This document shows, in pieces, positions 7,300 to 13,980 of a DNA stretch of 14,035 nt. A program made the position numbers and the translations under genes. Within the stretch, counting starts at the first letter, position 1; each line of letters opens with the position of its first letter. Below the pieces are notes generated by a model. That model saw only the letters and a program-made list of their open reading frames with translations. It searched no databases and was not told where the DNA came from. This DNA is from CAZDDA01 sp964568045 (GTDB lineage Bacteria; Bipolaricaulota; Bipolaricaulia; UBA7950; UBA9294): assembly GCA_964568045.1 (NCBI GenBank), contig CAZMOL010000045.1, positions 1 through 14,035 on the forward strand. The letters run 5' to 3'.

Positions 7300-7476
7300 T
7301 CAGACTCTTACATCCCCACGGCCTTCAGCCGCAAGCCCAGCTCCGAGCATCACCATCGAAAAGCCACAGGGTATGGTCGATCCGAGAATGCGGATGTCGG
7401 GCTTGAACAGCTTGACTGCCCCTCCCAACGCGAACAGCACCGCGCCGATGAACACAACGATGTCAACCACCCCCAT
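7300..7476 (-). CDS. Small two-helix membrane protein
   Basis: A 58-residue hydrophobic protein with two likely membrane segments, about residues 4-20 (VDIVVFIGAVLFALGGA) and 35-50 (IPCGFSMVMLGAGLAA), joined by a short loop with KLFKPDIRI. The start is the ATG at 7476, with AGGAGG eight bases upstream; a GTG at 7485 overlaps that site and is less likely. It lies about 58 nt downstream of the radical SAM gene in the same direction, so it may be its operon partner. I do not recognise a family. Codons and the strong ribosome site support expression, but its small size leaves some doubt. Confidence 0.6.
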   Translation of the reverse strand: MGVVDIVVFIGAVLFALGGAVKLFKPDIRILGSTIPCGFSMVMLGAGLAAEGRGDVRV

Positions 7477-7534
7477 CCTTAGCACCTCCTACCTCAACGT
7501 GCCGCACCCGTCACCAGATGCGGAGGGTTTCTCT

Positions 7535-8662
7535 TCACTGCGAGTTGGCCCCGCCCTGTGATGAAGACGGGCCGGTTCCATGAGATCCACCCTGGGATTC
7601 CAGCACCGATGCTAGCCAGTCCCGGTGCTGCCACAGCAGGCAACCCGGGCCGCGCTTCGGCAGCTTGCCCATATGTTGCCTGACTTCCTTCAGGAATGGT
7701 GATTGCAGCGCTTCGCGCAGCGACAGGGTCTTCAGACTTGCATCGGAGAGTGGGGTGAATGGGCAGGGCTCAACGTCGCCCTGTGGGTTTATGTGGACGA
7801 ATCCGCGCCCGGCAGCGAGGCATCCTCCAAACGTGTACTCGTCGCGCGGAAAGGCGGAGAACAGCGCGGGAAGCTCGCTTCGGTACCTCTCGATCAGCAC
7901 TCCCGCTTCTTCCTGTTGATCCTCGGTCAGCACGAGATTGTCGGTATCAGATTGAGCGGGGACGTATTCGATGAAGAAAAAGACCCGACAGCCTTTTGAG
8001 ATGAGCTTTAATAGGTGCTCGCGATCCAAGACCGTGTCGACGTTTGCGCGGGTAAGGGTCAGTGACGTCCCGAAGAAGATGCGCCTGCGCCTCATCTCGG
8101 CCATGAGCCGCGCGAGTCGTTCGTAGGTATCAGGTCCGCGGCGCGCGTCGGTCTGCTCGGCATCGCCGTCCAAGCTGATGATCGGCACAACGTGACGCTG
8201 ACGCCTCAGCTCCGCAACCATCGGATCGTCGATCAAAAGGCCGTTGGTGAACAGAAGGAACAGAAGCTCCGGCAGTTGCCGCGTCGTCTCCAGAAGCTCG
8301 GGCCGCATCAGCGGCTCTCCGCCGGCCAGCAGGATCGTTGAAACCCCGAGATCCCGGGCCTCGCCTAAAACGGTTCTTAGCTTGGAGGCGTCCATCTCCG
8401 GCTCCGGCGACTGGTGAAGCACCCACGCGTAGCACCCTTCACATCGCAGATTGCAGTCTCCGGTGACACTTACGATCAGTAGCAGGGGGACCTGCAGCCC
8501 TCGCGCCTTCCAGCCTCTACGAATCTTCTCCGCTCGCCGTTGACGTCGTGCCATTCGAACTGCGTAGAGGGCCAGCCACGGCTCTCTGATAGCGAGCCTC
8601 ACTGAAGTCTGTATCACACCGCTGCGGATCGATTGGCTGAACGTGATCGTCTTTTCCGTCAT
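7535..8662 (-). CDS. Radical SAM enzyme with SPASM-like C-terminus
   Basis: A 375-residue radical SAM protein. The iron-sulfur motif is CNLRCEGC (C70, C74, C77), followed by the SAM-binding GGEPL (114-118). The C-terminal region contains GGCLAAGRGF, INPQGDVEPCPF and GPGCL, with cysteines at 281, 300 and 341. This resembles a reduced SPASM or Twitch region able to hold an auxiliary cluster, but with fewer cysteines than a full SPASM domain. Such enzymes modify peptides, proteins or small molecules by 5'-deoxyadenosyl radical chemistry; the substrate here cannot be told. The N-terminal 60 residues are basic and may pack on a membrane or partner. The ATG at 8662 has GGGAG nine bases upstream. 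The small membrane protein follows, suggesting a two-gene unit. Confidence 0.9.
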   Translation of the reverse strand: MTEKTITFSQSIRSGVIQTSVRLAIREPWLALYAVRMARRQRRAEKIRRGWKARGLQVPLLLIVSVTGDCNLRCEGCYAWVLHQSPEPEMDASKLRTVLGEARDLGVSTILLAGGEPLMRPELLETTRQLPELLFLLFTNGLLIDDPMVAELRRQRHVVPIISLDGDAEQTDARRGPDTYERLARLMAEMRRRRIFFGTSLTLTRANVDTVLDREHLLKLISKGCRVFFFIEYVPAQSDTDNLVLTEDQQEEAGVLIERYRSELPALFSAFPRDEYTFGGCLAAGRGFVHINPQGDVEPCPFTPLSDASLKTLSLREALQSPFLKEVRQHMGKLPKRGPGCLLWQHRDWLASVLESQGGSHGTGPSSSQGGANSQ

Positions 8663-8786
8663 TTGCCGTTTCTCCCTTCCCTGTGGCGGTCGATCCTCAG
8701 TCTGAGGTGTGGCCCGGCAGCCAACACCTGCGCTTCATCTGGCTTTGTCTGGTGGAGGTCACGCTGCTCTTCTTCTAGATGTTGTG

Positions 8787-8816
8787 ACTATATAGGCAAA
8801 GGAAACCGTTTCGCAA
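8787..8816 (-). promoter_or_regulatory. Possible promoter of the radical SAM operon
   Basis: On the minus strand TTGCGA (8811-8816), an 18-bp spacer and TATAGT (8787-8792) form a plausible sigma-70 promoter about 125 bases before the start codon. The -10 matches five of six and the -35 four of six positions. It is the best candidate I find between the hydrolase terminator region and the gene. Confidence 0.45.
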
Positions 8817-8854
8817 GTCCTGTACGGGTCTGCCGATGAAATCGCGACGCCACA

Positions 8855-8889
8855 GGAAACATAATTCGGGGGACACACCCCCTGTTTCC
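8855..8889. repeat. REP-like hairpin downstream of the hydrolase gene
   Basis: GGAAACA (8855-8861) pairs with TGTTTCC (8883-8889), and inside it GGGGG (8868-8872) pairs with CCCCC (8878-8882) around a five-base loop. Six bases (8862-8867) are unpaired on one side. The core ATAATTCGGGGGACAC resembles the conserved head of REP elements mobilised by TnpA-REP transposases in many bacteria, though no such transposase is here. It lies 40 bases past the hydrolase stop and could end transcription, but there is no T-run, so a Rho-independent terminator is not shown. Confidence 0.5.
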
Positions 8890-8928
8890 AGATGCGGCGC
8901 GGCCGATGCTAGGGTGTGCGTCCTCGGG

Positions 8929-10698
8929 CTACTTCATCAGCTCCTCCAGCGCGGGCATGAGCAGGTCGACGTAGGCGGGCGCCAGATCGAAGAAGTTGCC
9001 CGATGCGACAATCGTAATGCCGTAGTCCGGGGCGTGATACATGACCGATCCGTATCCGACTGCTCCTCCGCCGTGGCCGATGACGATGATATCTTCGGGG
9101 AAGATGTATCGCTCCAATCCCAGGCCGTACCAGTACGGAAATCCTTGCTCGTCGGGTGCGTCGACGAAGGTCATCATCTCAGCCAGCGTCGCTGGATTCT
9201 GGAATAGCCCGCCAGCCAGCACCGCATCGAGGAAGCGAGCGAGATCTGCGGTCGTTGATACGATCGCGTTCCCGCCGGCGGCTCCGGCCATCGACGGGTC
9301 GGCATAGGTGACATCGACTACTCCGCTGCCGACATCCCCGTATCCGTGCGCGTGTCCGTCGGGCATCGAGGTGTCGCCGGGATCTCGCACGACCGTATTC
9401 TCAAGGTCTAACGGCTCGAGGATGCGCGACCGCACTTGCTCACGCCACGATTGGCCGGTGGCCTGCTCGATGATCATCCCGAGGAGCGTGTAGTCGGTGT
9501 TGGAGTACATGTACCCTTCACCGGGCGGGAAGTACGGCGCTTGTGCCGCGGCGAGATCGAGTACTGTCTCGATGTCCCAGATCATGCTCGGATCAGCAGC
9601 GGTGGCCTCGGCAGTCGTTTGGCTGACCCAGTCGGCGATTCCGCTCGTGTGGTTCAGCAGCATGCGGACCGTAATCCGATCGCTGTCGGGAAACCTCGCT
9701 GCGGTCTCGTCGGGCAGCACCTCGGGCAACGTGTCGTCGAGCGACAGGACGCCCTCCTCAACCAACTGGAGGACGACTACAGAGACGAAGGTCTTGGTGA
9801 TGCTGCCGATCCCGAACTTGCTGTCGGGGTGCATGGCTTCACCTGTCTCGACGTCGGCCATCCCAGCGACGCCGGACCACACGCCAAGCTCCGGCGCGGT
9901 GACGTGGAGAAGTGCGCCGGGGTAGCCGGGCTTGTGCCGATCGACCGCCCTCTCAACGATGCGTTGCAGCCGTTCAGTGAGTGCTTCGGGCTCTTCCACG
10001 CCGATCCCGCCGAACACCAACGAGAACCCAACGAACGGGCCGGACAGACTGAGATCAGGCGAGTACAGCGCGATCTCCGCGTCGCCCCAGCTGATCTCGA
10101 TCGGAGCCAGTAGGTAGCCGATGCGGATGCCAAGCCCCAACCAGTCGAGCAGCTGTACCTGCATGTCGACGTAGGGTTGAATCGCGGCAAACGCAGTGCT
10201 GTACTCCAGTTTTGTTGGTTCGACGATGATCCCCACCGACGTGCTTTCGGGCCCGTTCTCGGGCGCATACCCAAACAGCTCCAGGCTGGCGCCACCGCCA
10301 CCCAATACCGTCCCGATCGTGAGGACGGATCGACTGTTCCCACCAATGGCATACCCGATATCGAACCCACCGAATCCGGTGCCGAGGCTGGCCGCCAACT
10401 CTTCGCGATTCGACTCGACCCACGCTCCCCATCCCATTCCACCAAACACCAGATCCCCAATCACACCACCGCGACCACTACCACCGGCCACGATGAGCAT
10501 CTCATCGAGCGGGGAAAAGCCACTGTCGATGAGAAAGCCGTTCACTTCAGCGAGATCGGGCAAGAACAGGCCAACCATCGGCCCTCCCCCGCCAAAGCCC
10601 ATCGCCGGCTCTTGAGCGCTACCACCGTACGCCATGCCAACAATCGCAACACCAATCAACAACACCACAGATACACAGAACCGACACCTTCTCTGCAC
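8929..10698 (-). CDS. Secreted class C beta-lactamase-family serine hydrolase with glycine-rich N-terminal domain
   Basis: A 589-residue precursor. Residues 1-29 form a signal peptide (basic start, hydrophobic core VVLLIGVAIVGM, cleavage near GSAQ). Residues 32-235 are a glycine-rich, beta-rich domain (GFGGGGPMVGLFLPD, GSGRGGVIGDLVFGGMGW, SGPFVGFSLVFGG) that looks like a small outer-membrane barrel or related surface domain. Residues 240-589 are a class C serine hydrolase (PF00144): SITK (S299, K302) is the nucleophile motif, YSN (398-400) the second motif, HGGG (542-545) the third. Members include AmpC, esterases and D-amino peptidases, so resistance should not be inferred. The GTG at 10698 is chosen because a purine-rich AAGGAAGGGGG site sits eight bases upstream and the signal peptide begins there. 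The long upstream extension to 10920 is not protein-like. Flanked by a promoter, a 5' hairpin and a REP-like hairpin, it appears monocistronic. Confidence 0.9.
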   Translation of the reverse strand: MQRRCRFCVSVVLLIGVAIVGMAYGGSAQEPAMGFGGGGPMVGLFLPDLAEVNGFLIDSGFSPLDEMLIVAGGSGRGGVIGDLVFGGMGWGAWVESNREELAASLGTGFGGFDIGYAIGGNSRSVLTIGTVLGGGGASLELFGYAPENGPESTSVGIIVEPTKLEYSTAFAAIQPYVDMQVQLLDWLGLGIRIGYLLAPIEISWGDAEIALYSPDLSLSGPFVGFSLVFGGIGVEEPEALTERLQRIVERAVDRHKPGYPGALLHVTAPELGVWSGVAGMADVETGEAMHPDSKFGIGSITKTFVSVVVLQLVEEGVLSLDDTLPEVLPDETAARFPDSDRITVRMLLNHTSGIADWVSQTTAEATAADPSMIWDIETVLDLAAAQAPYFPPGEGYMYSNTDYTLLGMIIEQATGQSWREQVRSRILEPLDLENTVVRDPGDTSMPDGHAHGYGDVGSGVVDVTYADPSMAGAAGGNAIVSTTADLARFLDAVLAGGLFQNPATLAEMMTFVDAPDEQGFPYWYGLGLERYIFPEDIIVIGHGGGAVGYGSVMYHAPDYGITIVASGNFFDLAPAYVDLLMPALEELMK

Positions 10699-10723
10699 AG
10701 CAACCGCCCCCTTCCTTTCTGTG

Positions 10724-10764
10724 AAGTCTCGCGGTAGCCAGGATTGAAGAACTGGCTGAGACTT
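10724..10764 (-). promoter_or_regulatory. Stem-loop in the 5' leader of the hydrolase mRNA
   Basis: On the minus strand AAGTCTC then AGCCAG... pairs, after a ten-base loop, with CTGGCT, then a five-base bulge ACCGC, then GAGACTT: 13 base pairs in total, without mismatch. It ends a few bases before the purine-rich ribosome site of the GTG start. Such a hairpin near the 5' end could stabilise the mRNA or tune translation. No matching alternative fold or known riboswitch is recognised. Confidence 0.55.
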
Positions 10765-10777
10765 GCTCTCTGCCGGC

Positions 10778-10807
10778 ATCCTACTTGCCATCCCAACAAG
10801 AAGACAA
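10778..10807 (-). promoter_or_regulatory. Possible promoter of the hydrolase gene
   Basis: TTGTCT (10802-10807), an 18-bp spacer and TAGGAT (10778-10783) on the minus strand give a moderate sigma-70 match. If used, the transcript would start near 10771, so the leader hairpin at 10724-10764 would be at its very 5' end. Both boxes match only four of six positions. Confidence 0.35.
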
Positions 10808-10896
10808 ACGAGAGACACCAGACACTTGCGGTGGACTGGCTGTCGAGCTGCGCATCGCCCCGGCTTCGGCCTACAGCGATTCTTCCGCGATCCTAA

Positions 10897-10937
10897 GGCA
10901 TAATCTCGCGGGACAAGCAACGGAGTCCCGCGATGCC
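10897..10937. repeat. Long imperfect hairpin in the intergenic region
   Basis: TCGCGGGAC (10906-10914) and GTCCCGCGA (10925-10933) are exact reverse complements around a ten-base loop. GGCA (10897-10900) and TGCC (10934-10937) continue the stem after a five-base bulge. It sits between the possible RHH gene and the hydrolase promoter. No T-run follows on either strand; it could be a transcription boundary, protein site or small repeat. Confidence 0.45.
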
Positions 10938-11002
10938 AAAGCTGTCGCCAACTAGTGAAGGGGTATGATAGGACAACTACGGGAAGCTAGGGTTGTTGGG
11001 TT

Positions 11003-11236
11003 CTAGGAGGGGGACAGTCTTCCTTCTACGCCCGTGTCTTCACGCATTACCTCAACAAGAAGCGCAAACCCATCGTCTCCTAGCTTTGAGGGCAGGTGTT
11101 GCTCAACATACGAACAAACGGCGTGGTTCAATTCCTGCACAACAGATCGACCGTTGGCGTGGGCGAGAACGGCTAGCGCGCGGAGTAGGTTGTGATCGAT
11201 GACTTCACCGTCATGCGGTCTCCAGCGAGGATTCAC
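11003..11236 (-). CDS. Possible ribbon-helix-helix (CopG/Arc-like) protein
   Basis: A 77-residue ORF opened by GTG at 11236 with AGGAGG eight bases upstream, a strong ribosome site. Residues 16-48 (NLLRALAVLAHANGRSVVQE followed by LNHAVCSYVEQHL) fit the two-helix pattern of RHH antitoxins and regulators, with the GRS turn between helices and conserved hydrophobic spacing. The preceding beta strand is weak (GEVID), so the fold is not certain. RHH proteins bind DNA as dimers and often neutralise a toxin, but no toxin-like ORF is visible on either side, so it may be an orphan regulator or remnant. A terminator-like hairpin lies 16 nt upstream of its ribosome site. Confidence 0.45.
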   Translation of the reverse strand: MNPRWRPHDGEVIDHNLLRALAVLAHANGRSVVQELNHAVCSYVEQHLPSKLGDDGFALLVEVMREDTGVEGRLSPS

Positions 11237-11265
11237 GGACGCTGCCTCCTGCCCCAGAAAATGAG

Positions 11266-11292
11266 GAGCCCGGCGAGTATCTCGCCGGACTC
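11266..11292 (-). terminator. Terminator- or attenuator-like hairpin before the RHH gene
   Basis: CCGGCGAG (11270-11277) and CTCGCCGG (11281-11288) form a perfect eight-pair stem with a three-base loop. After one mismatch, GAG/CTC extend it. On the minus strand it is followed within three bases by ATTTTCT, a short U-rich run. It may end an upstream minus-strand transcript or act as an attenuator in the leader of the RHH gene. Confidence 0.45.
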
Positions 11293-11765
11293 ATGTTCTT
11301 CAAAACTCAAATCTGGAAAGTGTTTTCATTATCTGCGACCAACCACCGTCAAGCCTACACCATTTGCCGTGCCCGTGTCAAGAGAAACACCGTAAGTCAC
11401 TGCAAATCGCTTCGACCAGTATCAAGTGAAAATCCCTTGGGCAACAGCGCGCTTCCTACTGCAATTGCTTGGTTTCTGTAGGGCGTAAAAAAAGGCCCAT
11501 TGAGATCTCGAGGGAACTTCGTCACCTCCCGTAAGCATCGCGTTTCACTTGCAGTTCTCAACGCAGTTTCCGCGACCAGCCCGCCATAACTCTGCCTGCT
11601 TATCCTGATCCTACAATATGCGACACTTGATTGGAAACTACCATCCACATCTCTATCGTCGGGCCTTCTGGGGACCACCCAACATTACACCCCGCTCACG
11701 ACACTAACCTGCGCCACAGCAACCAGGATTCTCTCTCCAGTACTGACTGCAAGGTTGCCTGTTCG
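11293..11765. other. Intergenic region without a convincing gene
   Basis: About 470 bases with only short, unconvincing ORFs. The longest (minus strand, 11397-11678) starts at a GTG with no ribosome site and has no recognisable pattern. GGGC and GCCC flank an A-run at 11481-11498, but the geometry is not that of a terminator. I see no tRNA, riboswitch or repeat here. Confidence 0.5.
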
Positions 11766-12035
11766 CTATTCCTCCAGTTCTTCCTCTTCCTCCTTCTCCA
11801 CCAGCCGCTTGATCTTCCGCTTCTCCCAGCCAGTCGTAAACGTATTGAACCCGTGGAGGACAACAGCGATTCCCCATCCCATCAGCGGCCAGTAGAACCA
11901 CCAATTTCCCCGATCGCGGGAATCGATGATGAACAGAACCACCATCACTACGACGTAGGTGATCACGTGGCTGTAGAAGGATTTCAGTTCCTTCACCCGC
12001 TGCTCCGCGCGCTCGCGCTTCTCATCTTGTTCCAT
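11766..12035 (-). CDS. 2TM domain protein
   Basis: An 89-residue membrane protein matching the 2TM family. A charged N-terminal helix ERAEQRVKELKSFYSHVITY leads into membrane segment one (about 27-42, TYVVVMVVLFIIDS). WWFYWPLMGWGIAVVLHGF (45-63) forms the second segment with the family's Trp-rich start and conserved H. A charged tail follows, ending in a run of glutamates. Length is typical. The function is unknown; related domains are sometimes fused to LytTR or histidine kinase modules. The ATG at 12035 has GGGAG seven bases upstream. It is divergent from the B12 radical SAM gene. Confidence 0.85.
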   Translation of the reverse strand: MEQDEKRERAEQRVKELKSFYSHVITYVVVMVVLFIIDSRDRGNWWFYWPLMGWGIAVVLHGFNTFTTGWEKRKIKRLVEKEEEEELEE

Positions 12036-12134
12036 TCCAGGTCTCCCTTCCTACATCGGCAACGCCACCACCCCTAACCAATCGAAACCGCTCCGCCAAT
12101 CGCTTTTCTTGCTTCTGTATAACGGAAATGTACC

Positions 12135-12163
12135 AGCATATGTCCGTTCTCGCAGAAGAACAA
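12135..12163 (-). promoter_or_regulatory. Possible promoter of the 2TM gene
   Basis: TTGTTC (12158-12163), a 17-bp spacer and TATGCT (12135-12140) on the minus strand lie about 100 bases before the ATG at 12035. Each box is a partial match, so this is tentative. Confidence 0.3.
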
Positions 12164-12253
12164 ATGGACCACGAAGCGGTTGCGCCTGGTATCAACGGGT
12201 CCGCGCGTGCCGCCCGGCATCCGCAAGTAGCGGTTTCACAACCACTCGCCGTT

Positions 12254-12262
12254 TGTTATAAT
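12254..12262 (+). promoter_or_regulatory. Extended -10 promoter of the B12 radical SAM gene
   Basis: TGTTATAAT (12254-12262) is a perfect extended -10 (TG-N-TATAAT). The -35 at normal spacing (near 12234) is poor, which is usual for extended -10 promoters. Transcription would start near 12269, so the long upstream reading frame from 12128 is not part of the mRNA and the true protein start must lie further right. Confidence 0.5.
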
Positions 12263-12349
12263 GACTGCAGGGTATGGATGGACGGTCTATGCCAATCGTC
12301 ATTCCTGGTTAGAAAACGTGGAGTAACGATAGCCAAAATCGATTGTACA

Positions 12350-13861
12350 GTGGACATTAGGAGGGGGAGTACGACGAACGTTCTGTTGATCTACCCGGAG
12401 GTTCCAGCCACGTTTTGGAGTTTCAAGCACGCACTGTCGTTCATCCACAAGAGGGCCTCTTCACCGCCGTTGGGTCTGCTCACCGTTGCAGCAATGCTGC
12501 CATCGGAGTGGCAAAAGAGGCTGGTGGACACCAACGTAACAAAGCTCAAGCAAAAACACCTCGCTTGGGCCGACTACGCACTGATCAGCGGTATGACCGT
12601 GCAGCGAGAGTCCGCGCGAGGAATCATCGACCGGTGCAAAGATGCCGGTATCAAGATCATTGCCGGAGGACCACTGTTCACCAGTGAGCCCGAACAATTC
12701 GAACGGGTCGACCATTTCGTGCTCAATGAAGCCGAGCTGACCCTTCCGCCATTCCTTGCGGATCTGAAGCGCGGGGACGCCCGGCAACTCTACATGACAT
12801 CTGAGTTTGCGGATATGCACAGCAGTCCTGTGCCCTTGTGGGAGATAGCTGGTCTGGGTCGGTACGCCTCGATGAGCATCCAGTTCTCCCGCGGCTGTCC
12901 GTACAATTGCGAGTTCTGCAACGTGACGACGTTATTTGGCCACCGATTCCGAACCAAGACGCCAGAACAGATCATCGCTGAGTTGGACAGTCTGTATGCT
13001 CTGGGATGGCACGGAAATGTCTTCTTCGTCGATGACAACTTCATCGGGAACAAGAGATGCCTCACCAGCGAATTGTTGCCCGCCCTCATCGAATGGCAGA
13101 AGGGCAAGGCCGGGATACCGTTCCAAACTCAGGTCTCGATCGACCTGGCCGACGACGAGCCGCTGATGCAGATGATGGTCGAGGCGGGGTTTCGCACCGT
13201 CTTTGTCGGGATTGAGACGCCGGATGAGGACAGCCTGACCGAATGCAACAAGCAACGCAACAAGAACCGCAATCTGGTTGAAGATGTGAAGCGAATCCAA
13301 CGGGCCGGGCTGCAGGTGCAAGGGGGATTCATCGTGGGCTTTGACCACGACACACCCTCCATCTTTCAGCGGCAAATCGATTTCATCCAACAAAGCGGGA
13401 TTGTGACGGCAATGGTCGGTCTGCTGCAAGCCCCACTCGGCACGCGGCTTTACGAACGTCTGAAGAAGGAAGACCGGCTGCTTGAGCAAGGGTCGGGAGA
13501 CAACGTAGACGGGTCGACGAACATCATTCCTACTATGAGCCTTGACACGCTGCGTGAGGGTTACAAGACCATTCTGCGATACATCTACTCGCCGAAGCAC
13601 TACTATCAGCGCGTCAAGACGTTCCTGCGGGAGTACAAAGCGCCGAGCACTCATGCTTCGCTCAGCTTCCAGTACATCCTGGCATTCTTCCGTTCCGTCT
13701 ATCGGCTGGGCATCATCGGCAAAGAGCGGGTCCAGTACTGGAAGCTCCTGGTGTGGACTGCCGTTCGCCGTCCCAAGCTGTTTCCACTCGCTGTCACGTT
13801 TGCGATCTACGGCTACCATTTCCGCAAGACCTGCGAGCAGCACGTCGCCCTCGAAAAGTAG
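12350..13861 (+). CDS. B12-binding radical SAM protein with DUF4070 (HpnP-like family)
   Basis: About 500 residues. Numbered from the GTG at 12350, residues 10-140 form a cobalamin-binding domain (NVLLIYPEVP, SSPPLGLLTVAAMLP, IIAGGPLFTSEP). The radical SAM core has CPYNCEFC (C183, C187, C190), FFVDDNFIG (225-233), VFVGIETPDEDSL (284-296) and QGGFIVGFDHDT (324-335). A DUF4070-type C-terminus follows (QAPLGTRLYERL, GDNVDGSTN, YYQRVKTFLREY). The family includes hopanoid C-2 methylase HpnP, and many paralogues have unknown substrates; methyl transfer to a lipid or small molecule is plausible but not shown. Start: the reading frame opens at 12128, but the first 70-80 residues are not protein-like and precede the likely transcription start. 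GTG 12350 is the last canonical start before the conserved domain but lacks a ribosome site. The ACG codons at 12371/12374 have one. The end and identity are sure, the start is not. Confidence 0.92.
   Translation: MDIRRGSTTNVLLIYPEVPATFWSFKHALSFIHKRASSPPLGLLTVAAMLPSEWQKRLVDTNVTKLKQKHLAWADYALISGMTVQRESARGIIDRCKDAGIKIIAGGPLFTSEPEQFERVDHFVLNEAELTLPPFLADLKRGDARQLYMTSEFADMHSSPVPLWEIAGLGRYASMSIQFSRGCPYNCEFCNVTTLFGHRFRTKTPEQIIAELDSLYALGWHGNVFFVDDNFIGNKRCLTSELLPALIEWQKGKAGIPFQTQVSIDLADDEPLMQMMVEAGFRTVFVGIETPDEDSLTECNKQRNKNRNLVEDVKRIQRAGLQVQGGFIVGFDHDTPSIFQRQIDFIQQSGIVTAMVGLLQAPLGTRLYERLKKEDRLLEQGSGDNVDGSTNIIPTMSLDTLREGYKTILRYIYSPKHYYQRVKTFLREYKAPSTHASLSFQYILAFFRSVYRLGIIGKERVQYWKLLVWTAVRRPKLFPLAVTFAIYGYHFRKTCEQHVALEK
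12358..12364 (+). promoter_or_regulatory. Shine-Dalgarno of the B12 radical SAM gene, without a canonical start codon after it
   Basis: TAGGAGG (12358-12364) is an excellent ribosome site. The in-frame codons at normal distance are AGT ACG ACG AAC: the ACGs at 12371 and 12374 are six and nine bases away. Relatives begin with M-x-V-L-L-x-Y-P, which would place the Met exactly at one of these ACG codons. Confidence 0.6.
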
Positions 13862-13980
13862 AGCCGCTCGGCCCGGATGACCCTAACCCAAGTGCGATCC
13901 GTGACGGCGATACGATAGTCGAGAAATATCGGCAGAACGCGCGGTATAGAACCTAGGCCCAAATCTCTATGAGTAGTTCA

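Noticed and set aside
9436..10113. Plus-strand reading frame of 225 residues
   Set aside because: Shadow of the serine hydrolase gene in GC-rich sequence, with no ribosome site or domain pattern.
10699..10920. N-terminal extension of the serine hydrolase to 10920
   Set aside because: It precedes a clear signal peptide and a purine-rich ribosome site, and it would contain the promoter and leader hairpin.
11481..11498. GGGC-A-run-GCCC as a terminator
   Set aside because: The A-run is inside the loop rather than a T-run after the stem, and the stem has only four pairs.
11397..11678. Minus-strand ORF of 93 residues
   Set aside because: GTG start without a ribosome site, low-complexity charged start and no recognisable family pattern.
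12128..12349. N-terminal extension of the B12 radical SAM protein from the first ATG
   Set aside because: The 74 residues do not look like protein, relatives start near NVLLIYP, and an extended -10 box at 12254-12262 would put the transcript start inside this stretch.
12932..13843. Minus-strand reading frame of 303 residues
   Set aside because: It is antisense to the B12 radical SAM gene, whose frame has the CxxxCxxC motif and family-wide conservation.
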